From DASPMP01 sp035248725 (GTDB lineage Bacteria; Gemmatimonadota; Gemmatimonadetes; Gemmatimonadales; Gemmatimonadaceae), in the NCBI GenBank assembly GCA_035248725.1, contig DATFHG010000066.1, forward strand, positions 1-25,530: a stretch of 25,530 nt of DNA, read 5' to 3'. The notes beneath the pieces were generated by a model. The model searched no databases and was not told the DNA's origin. It worked only from the letters and a program-made list of their open reading frames with translations. This document shows, one piece after another, positions 1 through 7,667 of the stretch; the stretch's first letter is position 1; each line of letters starts with the position of its first letter. The translations under genes and the position numbers were made by a program.

Positions 1-1096
1 CCGTGAGGATCGTGTCGAATTTCAGTCCCAGCCGGTCGAGACGCTCGCGCAGCACCTTGTCGGCGAGCTGCGCTTTCTCGAGCGCGTCCGGCCACGCGTA
101 CACCAGCGTCCCGACCGCCTTGAAACCGCTCTTGTAGGCGATGGACACCTTGAGCTTGTCTGTGGGCGGGCGGCCCTTGATGCCAAACACGCGGACCCGA
201 TCGGGCCCGTCGTCCGCCAGCTGGATGGAGGTGAAGTCGGCGACCACGTCCGGCGTGATGTACGACCGCGGATCGCCCATCTCGTACAGCAGCTGCTCGG
301 TGATGCTGTGGATCGAGACGCGTCCTCCGGTGCCCGCGTGCTTGGTGACGACGAACGTGCCATCGGCGCGGCCCTCGACGATCGGGTAGCCGACGTTCGC
401 GAGATCCGGGATCGAGCGCCAGTCGTAGAGACAGTTGCCGCCCGAGCACTGGGCGCCGCACTCGATGATGTGTCCCGCGATGATGCCGGCGGCGAGACGG
501 TCCCAATCGTCGTCGGCCCAGCCGTACGTGAACCGCAGCGGCGCCATGGTGAGTGCGGTGTCGGTGGACCGGCCGGTGATGACGATCTGTGCGCCGCGAG
601 TGAGCGCGTCGACGATGGGCTTCGAGCCGAGATACGCGTTCGCGGAGAGCACGCGATCGCGCACGCCGGCGAGCGGCTCGTCGGTGTCCATGTTGCGCAG
701 CTCGTTCCCGCCGGAGATCAGCTCGTCGAGACGCGGCAGCAGGTCGTCGCCGCTGACGACGCCGAGTTTGAGCGAGGCCCCATGTTTCGCGAGCACCGCC
801 CGTACCGCGTCGGCACAGGCGCGCGGATTCACGCCGCCAGCGTTCGCCACGATCCGGACACCCTGCGTCGTGAGTGCGGGGACGACGCTCTCGACGGCAC
901 CGATGAAGTCGCGCGCGTAGCCCATGTTCGCGTCGCGCTCCTTCTGCTTCTGCAGGATCGACATCGTGACTTCGGCCAGATAGTCGAGCATGAGGTAGTC
1001 GACCTTGCCACCCTCGACCTGCCGGCGCGGTGCGTCGAGCGAGTCGCCCCAGAACCCCTGGGCACTGGCGATGCGCACGACATCGGTCGGGCTCAT
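1..1096 (-). CDS. AtuA-like (DUF1446) acyclic terpene utilisation family protein, 3' end outside window
   Basis: About 365 residues are visible, and the frame is still open at the left edge, so the C-terminus is missing. The N-terminus (MSPTDVVRIASAQGFWGD) followed by a segment with DYLMLDYLAEVTMSILQKQK is characteristic of the DUF1446/AtuA family. Further in are the Gly-rich NAGGVNPRACADAV and the stretch ITGRSTDTALTMAPL. AtuA belongs to the Pseudomonas acyclic terpene (citronellol/geraniol) cluster, but its biochemical step is not settled, and homologues are widespread beside acyl-CoA carboxylase genes. The ATG at 1096 overlaps the TGA of the upstream carboxyltransferase by 4 nt (ATGA), which fixes the start and suggests translational coupling. 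The adjacent carboxyltransferase and mutase point to branched or carboxylated acyl-CoA metabolism; the substrate cannot be read from the sequence. Confidence 0.85.
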   Translation of the reverse strand, partial: MSPTDVVRIASAQGFWGDSLDAPRRQVEGGKVDYLMLDYLAEVTMSILQKQKERDANMGYARDFIGAVESVVPALTTQGVRIVANAGGVNPRACADAVRAVLAKHGASLKLGVVSGDDLLPRLDELISGGNELRNMDTDEPLAGVRDRVLSANAYLGSKPIVDALTRGAQIVITGRSTDTALTMAPLRFTYGWADDDWDRLAAGIIAGHIIECGAQCSGGNCLYDWRSIPDLANVGYPIVEGRADGTFVVTKHAGTGGRVSIHSITEQLLYEMGDPRSYITPDVVADFTSIQLADDGPDRVRVFGIKGRPPTDKLKVSIAYKSGFKAVGTLVYAWPDALEKAQLADKVLRERLDRLGLKFDTILT

Positions 1097-2736
1097 ACCG
1101 TCTCCGGCAACACGAACGGCCCGAGGTGGGGTCCGCGATTGTGCAGCGCGGTGCGCAGCGCCATCGCCAGTGCGTCGCGCGTTTCTTCCGGATAGACGAT
1201 GGCGTCGACGAACCCGCGCGCGCCCGCGTAGCGGGCATCGAGCTGGTGCTCGTAGTCCGCGCGCATCTCCTCGATACGATCCTTCGTGTCGACCGGCAGG
1301 TCGGTGCCGGCCTTCTTCGCCTGTTCGATATCGGGACCGTGGACGGCCTGCACCGCCGCTTCCCCTTCCATGACGCCCATGCGTCCCGTGGGCCAGGAGA
1401 AGATGAAGTCGGGATCGAATCCCTGGCCGGCCATCGCGTAGTAGCCCGCCCCCGAGGCGTGGTTCACGGTGAGCACGACTTTTGGCACGCGCGCGCACGC
1501 CATCGCTTCGACGAAGCGCGCTCCGGCGCGGATGATCCCTTCATGTTCGGCTTCCGGACCAACCATGAATCCGGAGACGTCCTGCACGAACAGCAGCGGG
1601 ATGCCCTGCCGGTCACACCGGTCGATGAAGAACGCCACCTTCTCCGCACTCTCGGCGTAGATGATGCCGCCGAACCGCGGCCGTTCGCCCGGACGCGTCT
1701 TGATGAGGCCCCGCTGGTTGGCGATGACGCCGACCGGGATCCCCGCGATGCGTGCATCGCCGCAGATCATCTCGGCCGCGAGGTGCGGCTGGAACTCGTC
1801 GAGCTTGCCGTCATCGAGCAGCGCTTTCAGCACGCTGTGCATGTCATAGGACATGCGGTGATCGGCCGGCAGGAGATCGTACAGCTGGTCGCTGGTCGCG
1901 GGTCGTTGGTCGCGGGTCTTCGTGACTGCGTCCGCGACCTGCGACCCGCGACCCGCGACCGGCGGCAGTGCCGCCACCAGATCACGCAACTTCTTCAGGC
2001 AGGCTTCGTCGTCGTCGACCGCGTAGTGCGCGACGCCGCTGATCTCCGTGTGCGTCAATGCTCCGCCGAGGGATTCTGCGTCGATCGTCTGACCGGTGGC
2101 GCCCTTCACGAGATTGGGGCCGCCGAGTCCCATGAACGACGTGCCCTTCACCATCACGATCACGTCGGAGAGCGCGGGCAGATAAGCGCCCCCGGCGATG
2201 CACGGCCCCATGACGGCCGCGAGCTGCGGCACGTGCAGATACCGCCGCATGATCGAGTTGTAGTAGAAGAGGCGCGCAGCGCCGTACTGACCCGGAAATA
2301 CGCCACCCTGGTACGGCAGGTTCACGCCCGCCGAATCCACGAGGTAGATGATGGGGACGCGGCAGCGCATGGCGATCTCCTGGGCGCGCAGCATCTTCTT
2401 GATCGTTTCGGGCCACCAGGACCCTGCTTTCACGGTGGCGTCGTTCGCCACGACGACCACCTCGCGTCCGTGCACGAGCCCCACGCCGGTGACGACGCCC
2501 GCGGCCGGCGCCTGGCCGTCGTACTGATCGTACGCCACGAGCAGTCCGACCTCGAGGAAATGCGCGTCGTGATCGCACAGGAGCTCCACGCGCTCGCGCG
2601 CGGTGAGCTTCTTCTGCTTGTGCTGCCGGGCAATGCGTTCCTTGCCGCCGCCCTCGCGGAGCTTTGCCTCGAGAGCCCGCAGCTCGTTGCTCAGTTCACG
2701 CAGACGGCTCTGATGCGGTGCGTCGGCCTTCGTCAC
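1093..2736 (-). CDS. Acyl-CoA carboxylase, carboxyltransferase (beta) subunit
   Basis: A 547-residue biotin-dependent carboxyltransferase, which moves carboxyl from carboxybiotin to an acyl-CoA. Both crotonase-like halves are present: the N-half oxyanion segment MGPCIAGGAYLPAL (about 176-189) and the C-half NHASGAGYYAMAG (about 425-437). The N-half most resembles methylcrotonyl/geranyl-CoA carboxylase beta subunits (LVDSAGVNLPYQGGVFPGQYG). The SWPTGRMGVMEGEAAVQ segment differs from the propionyl-CoA type, so I do not assign a substrate. No biotin carboxylase or biotin carrier gene lies in the window. GTG at 2736 is preferred because it forms a GTGA overlap with the stop of the B12-binding subunit, with AGGA just upstream; an in-frame GTG at 2766 would add ten residues. 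Residues about 260-284 look like a non-conserved insertion made by a palindromic DNA repeat. The stop overlaps the AtuA-like start. Confidence 0.92.
   Translation of the reverse strand: MTKADAPHQSRLRELSNELRALEAKLREGGGKERIARQHKQKKLTARERVELLCDHDAHFLEVGLLVAYDQYDGQAPAAGVVTGVGLVHGREVVVVANDATVKAGSWWPETIKKMLRAQEIAMRCRVPIIYLVDSAGVNLPYQGGVFPGQYGAARLFYYNSIMRRYLHVPQLAAVMGPCIAGGAYLPALSDVIVMVKGTSFMGLGGPNLVKGATGQTIDAESLGGALTHTEISGVAHYAVDDDEACLKKLRDLVAALPPVAGRGSQVADAVTKTRDQRPATSDQLYDLLPADHRMSYDMHSVLKALLDDGKLDEFQPHLAAEMICGDARIAGIPVGVIANQRGLIKTRPGERPRFGGIIYAESAEKVAFFIDRCDRQGIPLLFVQDVSGFMVGPEAEHEGIIRAGARFVEAMACARVPKVVLTVNHASGAGYYAMAGQGFDPDFIFSWPTGRMGVMEGEAAVQAVHGPDIEQAKKAGTDLPVDTKDRIEEMRADYEHQLDARYAGARGFVDAIVYPEETRDALAMALRTALHNRGPHLGPFVLPETV
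1887..1960. repeat. Short GC-rich inverted/iterated repeat inserted in frame in the carboxyltransferase gene
   Basis: The left arm carries GGTCGCGGGTC at 1894-1904 and 1908-1918. The right arm carries the reverse complement GACCCGCGACC at 1943-1953 and 1950-1960. Together they form iterated, hairpin-capable arms. Translated, the region gives a low-complexity stretch (AGRGSQVADAVTK then TRDQRPATSDQ) between the conserved segments ending VAALPP and starting LYDLLPADHRMSYDM. I infer a small palindromic repeat that entered the gene in frame. Confidence 0.7.
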
Positions 2737-3149
2737 GCTTCCTGTCGCTGACGCTCTGCGAACCACGAGTTGATGTAATCCACGAGGTCGGAGGTCCGGG
2801 TACCGGGTCCGAAGAGCTGGCCGACGCCCTGTTTGCGCAGCTCGTCCATGTCCTCTTTCGGAATGATGCCGCCGCCGGTGAGGAGGATGTCGTCGCGGCC
2901 CGCCTCGCGCAGCATCTCCAGCACCCGGGGGAACAGCGTCATGTGGGCACCGCTGAGAATGGACAGACCCACGACGTCCACGTCCTCCTGGACGGCGGCG
3001 CTCGCGATCATCTCCGGCGTCTGATGCAGGCCGGTGTAGATGACCTCCATGCCCGCGTCGCGGAGCGCGGCCGCGACGACTTTGGCGCCGCGATCGTGTC
3101 CGTCGAGGCCGGGTTTGGCGACCAGAACTCGTATGGGTCGGGATGCCAT
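2733..3149 (-). CDS. B12-binding small subunit of the acyl-CoA mutase (IcmB/McmB-like)
   Basis: A stand-alone 138-residue cobalamin-binding domain. It carries the base-off/His-on motif DGHDRG, with Asp16, His18 (predicted lower axial cobalt ligand) and Gly21, then VVGLSILSGAHM and LLTGGGIIP, which line the nucleotide-tail pocket of the Rossmann-like fold. Fused methylmalonyl-CoA mutases carry this domain at the C-terminus of a subunit of about 700 residues. A free subunit of about 136-140 residues occurs in isobutyryl-CoA mutase (IcmB) and in archaeal-type mutases. Its partner must be the large subunit encoded two genes upstream, with a methyltransferase gene between them. The ATG at 3149 lies 9 nt after the methyltransferase stop; AAGGAG occurs about 15 nt upstream, inside that gene's last codons. 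The stop overlaps the carboxyltransferase GTG. Confidence 0.92.
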   Translation of the reverse strand: MASRPIRVLVAKPGLDGHDRGAKVVAAALRDAGMEVIYTGLHQTPEMIASAAVQEDVDVVGLSILSGAHMTLFPRVLEMLREAGRDDILLTGGGIIPKEDMDELRKQGVGQLFGPGTRTSDLVDYINSWFAERQRQEA

Positions 3150-3158
3150 GCGAAGAAG

Positions 3159-3914
3159 CTACTTCTCCTTTCTCGCGATCAACAACATTTCCGAGGACGT
3201 GCGACGCAGCGGCCGAGCGGTCCAGCCGTCATGCGCCTGCTCGACGATCAGTCCCGCATCGCGACAGAGCTCGGCGAGCCGGGTGGCGGTGTACAGCCGG
3301 ATCCGATGCGTGCGATGACCACGCGCGCGCGCGGCCCGCCCCTCCCACTCCGATCGCACCGTCAGCGTTCCGGACAGCGCGTCGAACGACCGTTCCTGTG
3401 CGACGAGCGTGCCATCGGAGGTGCGCCACCAGTCGCGGGCGAGGAACCTCGCCGCGACGCCGTCGCGGCTGGCGCCGTGCCACAACAGCACGCCGCCGCG
3501 TTTCAACACGCGGCTGAACTCGCGGACCACGCGGGCGTCGTCGTTCGGGTCATCGAAGAAACCGAAGGACGTGAAGACGTTGAGCACGGCGTCGAAGCGC
3601 CCGCTCCACCACGCGGGCAACGTGCGCATGTCAGCACGCGTGTAGCGGAGCGTCGGGGCTGTACCGCGCGCTTTCGCGCGTTTCAGCAACACCGGCGAGT
3701 AGTCCACCGCGTCGACGTCGTAGCCCGCCTCCGCCAGCAGATGCGCGTGTCGGCCCTGGCCGCACGGGCAGTCGAGGATGCGCGCCCCCACGGGAAGCTC
3801 GAGGACGTCGACCATGCGCGCGACGTCCTGCCGGTCGCGGACGAGATCGAAGAGCGGTTCGTACTCGAGCAGGTAGCGCGCGTCGAAGTAGTCCTTCCAC
3901 CACTCCGGCTTCAG
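3159..3914 (-). CDS. Class I SAM-dependent methyltransferase, probable CTG start
   Basis: About 251 residues with a standard Rossmann methyltransferase core: motif I ILDCPCGQG (46-54), the acidic second strand AVDYSP, and the strand-4 region FDAVLNVFTSFGFFDD, followed by VLKRGGVLLWHG. The substrate is unknown. The N-terminal stretch EWWKDYFDARYLLEYEPLF looks like real family sequence, yet no ATG, GTG or TTG precedes it in frame for a long distance upstream; the first canonical start is the ATG of MVDVLELP, which would delete this part. CTG at 3914 forms a CTGA overlap with the mutase stop, matching the ATGA and GTGA junctions of its neighbours, so I chose it. No convincing Shine-Dalgarno sequence is visible, and coupling would have to serve. 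It sits between the two mutase subunit genes, suggesting a linked role, but this is only context. Confidence 0.8.
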   Translation of the reverse strand: MKPEWWKDYFDARYLLEYEPLFDLVRDRQDVARMVDVLELPVGARILDCPCGQGRHAHLLAEAGYDVDAVDYSPVLLKRAKARGTAPTLRYTRADMRTLPAWWSGRFDAVLNVFTSFGFFDDPNDDARVVREFSRVLKRGGVLLWHGASRDGVAARFLARDWWRTSDGTLVAQERSFDALSGTLTVRSEWEGRAARARGHRTHRIRLYTATRLAELCRDAGLIVEQAHDGWTARPLRRTSSEMLLIARKEK

Positions 3915-5602
3915 AAGAACACGGGCTCGCGATACGCCCCGAACACGTCCTCCAGCGCGCGCCGGATCTCGTACAGGGTGCAGTAGGCGCGGGCCGCTTC
4001 GAGAATGTGCGGCATCGTGTTCTCCTTCCCGCGCGCCGCCTGCCGCAGCCGCTCCAGCGCGGTGGTGCACCGGCCGTTGTCGCGCTTCTCGCGCAGCTCC
4101 TTCAGGCGCCGCCGCTGATCGCGGTCGGTATCCTCGCCGACCTTGAGGATCGGAATGGTGAGCTCGGGCTCTTCGGTCACGAACTCGTTGACGCCGACGA
4201 TCGCGCGACGGTGCTGCTCCACTTCCCACTGCTGCCGTGCCGCGGACTCGGCGATCTTGCGCTGGAACCACCCCTGCTCGAGGCCTTTCACCACGCCGCC
4301 GACAGCCTCGATCTCCTCGAAGATGCGTTCGGCGCCCTGCTCGAGCTGATCGGTGAGCGCCTCGAGGTAATAGGAGCCTCCCAGCGGGTCGATCACGTTG
4401 GGCACGCCACTCTCATACGCGAGGATCTGCTGCGTCCGGAGCGCGACCTGGACCGCCTGCTCCGTGGGCAGCGCCAGCGTCTCGTCCATCGAGTTCGTGT
4501 GCAGCGACTGGGTGCCGCCGAGGACGGCGGCGAGCGCCTGATACGCGACCCGCACCACATTGTTCATCGGCTGCTGCGCGGTGAGCGTGACGCCGGCCGT
4601 CTGCGAGTGGAAGCGCATCATCCAGGAGCGCGGATTCCGCGCGCCGTAGCGTTCCTTCATGTGACGCGCCCAGATGCGGCGCGCGGCGCGCAGCTTGGCG
4701 ATTTCCTCGAAGAAATCGTTGTGGATGTCCCAGAAGTACGAGAGGCGCGCGGCGAAGTCGTCGACGTTCAGCCCGCGCGCCAGGCCGCGCTCGACGTACG
4801 TGAAGCCGTTGGCGAGCGTGAACGCGAGCTCCTGCGTGGCGGTCGCCCCGGCTTCGCGGATGTGGTAGCCGGAGATGGAGATGGTATTCCACAACGGCGC
4901 GTGATCCGCGCCCCACTCGAAGCAATCGACGATGAGACGCAGCGCGGGCTCGATCGGAAAGCACCACGCGTGCTGCGCCATGTACTCCTTGAGGATGTCG
5001 TTCTGGATCGTGCCGCGCACCTTGTCCAGGCTGACGCCCTGCTTCTCCGCCGCGGCGAGATAGAAGGCCCAGATGATGATCGCCGGGCCGTTGATGGTCA
5101 TCGACGTTGAGACCTGATCGAGCGGAATGCCGTCGAAGAGGATCTCCATGTCCGCCAGGCTGGAGATGGCGACGCCGGTCTTTCCCACCTCGCCCTCCGA
5201 CCGGGGATGATCGGAGTCGTAGCCCATCAGCGTCGGAAAATCGAATGCCGTCGACAGGCCCGTCTGCCCGTGCTCGAGCAGAAACTTGAACCGCTCGTTC
5301 GTGTCCCGCGCACTGCCGAACCCGGCGAACTGCCGCATCGTCCACAGCTTGCCGCGATAGCCGGTCGGATGGATGCCGCGCGTGAAGGGATACGTGCCGG
5401 GGACGCCCAGCTCCACGGCGGTATCGGAGTGGACATCCAGCGCCGTGTAGAGCGGCGCGACCTCACCAGTGGAATTGAACCAGGCGGGGGCGCGGAGCTG
5501 GCCGGCCGCGAAGCGACGTCGCCATTCCGCGACCTCCGCGCGCAGCTCGTCGAGCTCCGCCTGCTCCGCCGGCCGATCAGTGAGGTCCCGCGTCGAAGTC
5601 AT
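3911..5602 (-). CDS. icmA: B12-dependent acyl-CoA mutase large subunit, isobutyryl-CoA mutase type (methylmalonyl-CoA mutase family)
   Basis: A 563-residue catalytic TIM-barrel subunit without the B12 domain. Family hallmarks are PTGYRGKLWTMRQFAGF (79-95), GTIQNDILKEYMAQ (197-210), SISGYH with His247, and GGTQSLHTNSMDE (362-374). Aligned to Propionibacterium methylmalonyl-CoA mutase, Tyr89 (in IRQYAGF) corresponds to Phe92 and Arg207 to Gln210, with the spacing of 118 preserved. Phe/Gln at these positions is the reported signature of isobutyryl-CoA mutase (Phe80/Gln198), whereas 2-hydroxyisobutyryl-CoA mutase has Ile/Gln. Length also matches IcmA (about 566). The likely reaction is therefore isobutyryl-CoA to n-butyryl-CoA using adenosylcobalamin; automatic annotation would probably say methylmalonyl-CoA mutase. 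The ATG at 5602 overlaps the MeaB-like stop (ATGA). The assignment rests on my manual alignment of two residues. Confidence 0.9.
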   Translation of the reverse strand: MTSTRDLTDRPAEQAELDELRAEVAEWRRRFAAGQLRAPAWFNSTGEVAPLYTALDVHSDTAVELGVPGTYPFTRGIHPTGYRGKLWTMRQFAGFGSARDTNERFKFLLEHGQTGLSTAFDFPTLMGYDSDHPRSEGEVGKTGVAISSLADMEILFDGIPLDQVSTSMTINGPAIIIWAFYLAAAEKQGVSLDKVRGTIQNDILKEYMAQHAWCFPIEPALRLIVDCFEWGADHAPLWNTISISGYHIREAGATATQELAFTLANGFTYVERGLARGLNVDDFAARLSYFWDIHNDFFEEIAKLRAARRIWARHMKERYGARNPRSWMMRFHSQTAGVTLTAQQPMNNVVRVAYQALAAVLGGTQSLHTNSMDETLALPTEQAVQVALRTQQILAYESGVPNVIDPLGGSYYLEALTDQLEQGAERIFEEIEAVGGVVKGLEQGWFQRKIAESAARQQWEVEQHRRAIVGVNEFVTEEPELTIPILKVGEDTDRDQRRRLKELREKRDNGRCTTALERLRQAARGKENTMPHILEAARAYCTLYEIRRALEDVFGAYREPVFF

Positions 5603-6687
5603 GTCGATGTTCGTGTGAGTAGGTCGCCGCTCCGACTGAGCAACTCGTCGGCCACGTCGAACGGATTCCGCGATCCCGCCTCGAGCGCCGGAAGCTGCTC
5701 GTCGAGCCAGGTCCCGATCGCCGCATCCGTCCACAGACGCCGCCGCACCCGCGATTCCACGACTTCCACCACCCGCCGACGCAACCGCGCGCGCCGCCGC
5801 ACATGCAGCTGGCCGCTCTCGGCAAGATAATGAAAGTGGCGATCGACCGCGTCGACGACGCCGTCGATCCCCTCGTGCTTCACCGCGACGGTCGGCAGCA
5901 CGGGGGGCGTCCACGAATCCTCCGACGCCCGGGCCGACTCGCGTGCCGCTTTCGCCGGATTCATGGCGAGCTTCTCCTCCTTCGTCATCGCGCGGCCGAG
6001 CTGAACGCCGTGATGGGCCGGCACGTTCTTCAGTACCTCGCCCATGCGGAGACCGAGCATCAGCTCGAGCTCGTGGCGCAGACGGTCCGCACCGGGGCGA
6101 TCCGCCTTGTTGACGACGAACGTGTCCGCGATCTCCATCAGTCCCGCCTTGAGTGTCTGGATGGAATCCCCGGATTCCGGCACCAGCACGACGACGGTGC
6201 TGTCGGCATTGCGGGAGACGTCGAGCTCACTCTGACCGACGCCCACCGTTTCGATGATCACGCGATCGGTACCGAACGCGTCGAGGACGTCGGCGACTTC
6301 TCCGGTCGATTCGGCCAACCCGCCGAGGGAGCCGCGCGTGGCCATGGAGCGAATGAACACGCCCGGGTCGAGCGCGACCGATTCCATCCGGATGCGGTCG
6401 CCCAGCAACGCACCGCCGGTGAACGGGGACGTCGGATCCACCGCGATCACGGCCACGGTCAGGCCGGCTTTGCGATACTGGCTCACCAGCGATGCGGTGA
6501 GCGTGCTCTTCCCGGCGCCGGGCGGTCCGGTGATGCCGATGCGTCGCGCGCGACCGATGCTCGCGTGCCATGTCGCCAGCAGTGCGTCGAATCCGTCGCG
6601 GTGGTTCTCGACGATGCTCACCGCCCGCGCCAGCGCGGGCTTGCGGCCCGCCGCGAAGTCGTCGAGCAGGCGACGATGATCGGTCAT
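5599..6687 (-). CDS. meaB: MeaB/ArgK-family GTPase, mutase chaperone
   Basis: A 362-residue G3E-family P-loop GTPase. Visible motifs are Walker A GPPGAGKST (54-62), the DPTSPFTGGALLGDR segment (84-98), ETVGVGQSE (146-154, Walker B/switch region) and the base-specificity motif NKAD (193-196). Proteins of this family gate adenosylcobalamin loading and protect or repair B12 mutases; in fused IcmF proteins the equivalent domain is part of the mutase polypeptide. The ATG at 6687 overlaps the upstream stop, and the TGA overlaps the mutase start, so it should be made together with its client. The C-terminal part, with arginine-rich helices and a LWTDAAIGTWLDEQL segment, is the usual dimerisation region. 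If the client is an isobutyryl-CoA mutase, this would be the MeaI-like equivalent. Confidence 0.95.
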   Translation of the reverse strand: MTDHRRLLDDFAAGRKPALARAVSIVENHRDGFDALLATWHASIGRARRIGITGPPGAGKSTLTASLVSQYRKAGLTVAVIAVDPTSPFTGGALLGDRIRMESVALDPGVFIRSMATRGSLGGLAESTGEVADVLDAFGTDRVIIETVGVGQSELDVSRNADSTVVVLVPESGDSIQTLKAGLMEIADTFVVNKADRPGADRLRHELELMLGLRMGEVLKNVPAHHGVQLGRAMTKEEKLAMNPAKAARESARASEDSWTPPVLPTVAVKHEGIDGVVDAVDRHFHYLAESGQLHVRRRARLRRRVVEVVESRVRRRLWTDAAIGTWLDEQLPALEAGSRNPFDVADELLSRSGDLLTRTST

Positions 6688-7667
6688 GCGCGCGCCAGGT
6701 TTGGCGCGGCCGCAACGGTCGCGGGCTCGTCGTGTTCGTCGCGGATGTCGCCCACCAGCTCCTCGAGCAGATTCTCGAGCGTCACGATGCCCAGTGTGTG
6801 GCCGTGATCGTCGTGCACGACGGCGAGATGCAGGCGCGCGCGCAGCATGCGAAAGAGCAGCTCGCTGCACGACGTGTCGGCAGGCGTGTAGGCGACGGGA
6901 CGGAGCGGAGGTAGCTCCTCCGCGCGCGCCTTGAGCACGTCGAACGCGTGATAGATGCCGAGCACCTGCTCGAGGGAACCCTTGTACACGGGGACACGCG
7001 AGAACGCGGATTCGGCGATGCGCGCGGCCACCGCCCGGGGGTCGAGGCCTTCCGGAAGGGCGAACACCTCCGCGCGCGGCGTCATGACGTCGCGCACGAC
7101 CTTGCTGCCGAACTCCATCACGCCGCTGATGATGGCGATCTCCTCCTGGCGGCCGACGCCTTCCAGCTCCCCTTCGCGCAGCAGATCCTGCATCACCTCG
7201 TGCGCCGGCCCACCGTCGGCGAGGGCGTCGGCGGCGTCCGCGCTTTTCCGGCGCGCCGGCCACAGCAAGGGTCTGGTGGCGAGGTCGAAGACGCGCAGCA
7301 CCGGCATGCACACGGGAATGAGCGCCGCGGGAAACCGGCGCGCGATCGTCCGCGGGAACAGCTGCCCGATGAATACGACCGCGATGGTATAGACCACCAG
7401 CTCAGTCACGGCGATGTCCTGTCGCCGGTGGCTGTGCCAGCCGATGATGATCCCGGCGATGCCGAGCACGATGGCGTTGCCCGCGACGGCCGCCGCGAGC
7501 AGGCGCTGCGGCCGCTCGAGGTACAGCAGCACGGACGTCGCGCCGCGCAGGCGTCGCTCGGCCCAGTGCCGCAGCCAGATCCGGCTGGCGGAGCGGACCG
7601 CCATCGCCGCGGCGCTGAGCCACGCCACGACGATCAGGCAGAGGACGAGTGCGAGGTGAAAGCTCAC
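6684..7667 (-). CDS. CNNM/CorC-like membrane protein with DUF21 and CBS pair, no CorC_HlyC domain
   Basis: A 327-residue protein. An N-terminal DUF21-like membrane region has hydrophobic helices at about 4-24, 57-76 and 88-104, followed by a Bateman (CBS-pair) module: VMEFGSKVVRDVMTPRAEVFAL (183-204) through SRVPVYKGSLEQVLGIYHAFDVL, then LAVVHDDHGHTLGIVTLENLLEELVGDIRDEHDE (281-314). It ends about 14 residues later, so the C-terminal CorC_HlyC domain of longer relatives, including its neighbour, is absent. CNNM/CorC proteins are implicated in magnesium and cobalt export or membrane homeostasis, with the CBS pair binding ATP/Mg. GTG at 7667 makes a GTGA overlap with the upstream paralogue. The ligand and transported ion cannot be read from the sequence. 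Confidence 0.9.
   Translation of the reverse strand: MSFHLALVLCLIVVAWLSAAAMAVRSASRIWLRHWAERRLRGATSVLLYLERPQRLLAAAVAGNAIVLGIAGIIIGWHSHRRQDIAVTELVVYTIAVVFIGQLFPRTIARRFPAALIPVCMPVLRVFDLATRPLLWPARRKSADAADALADGGPAHEVMQDLLREGELEGVGRQEEIAIISGVMEFGSKVVRDVMTPRAEVFALPEGLDPRAVAARIAESAFSRVPVYKGSLEQVLGIYHAFDVLKARAEELPPLRPVAYTPADTSCSELLFRMLRARLHLAVVHDDHGHTLGIVTLENLLEELVGDIRDEHDEPATVAAAPNLARA

Noticed and set aside
308..2751. Long plus-strand open frames opposite the AtuA-like and carboxyltransferase genes
   Set aside because: They are antisense frames expected in high-GC DNA, are rich in Arg/His/Asp without domains, and lie over strongly conserved minus-strand genes.
3915..4271. Extended methyltransferase reading frame inside the mutase gene
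   Set aside because: The added sequence is an out-of-frame reading of conserved mutase codons, rich in Arg and without any motif.
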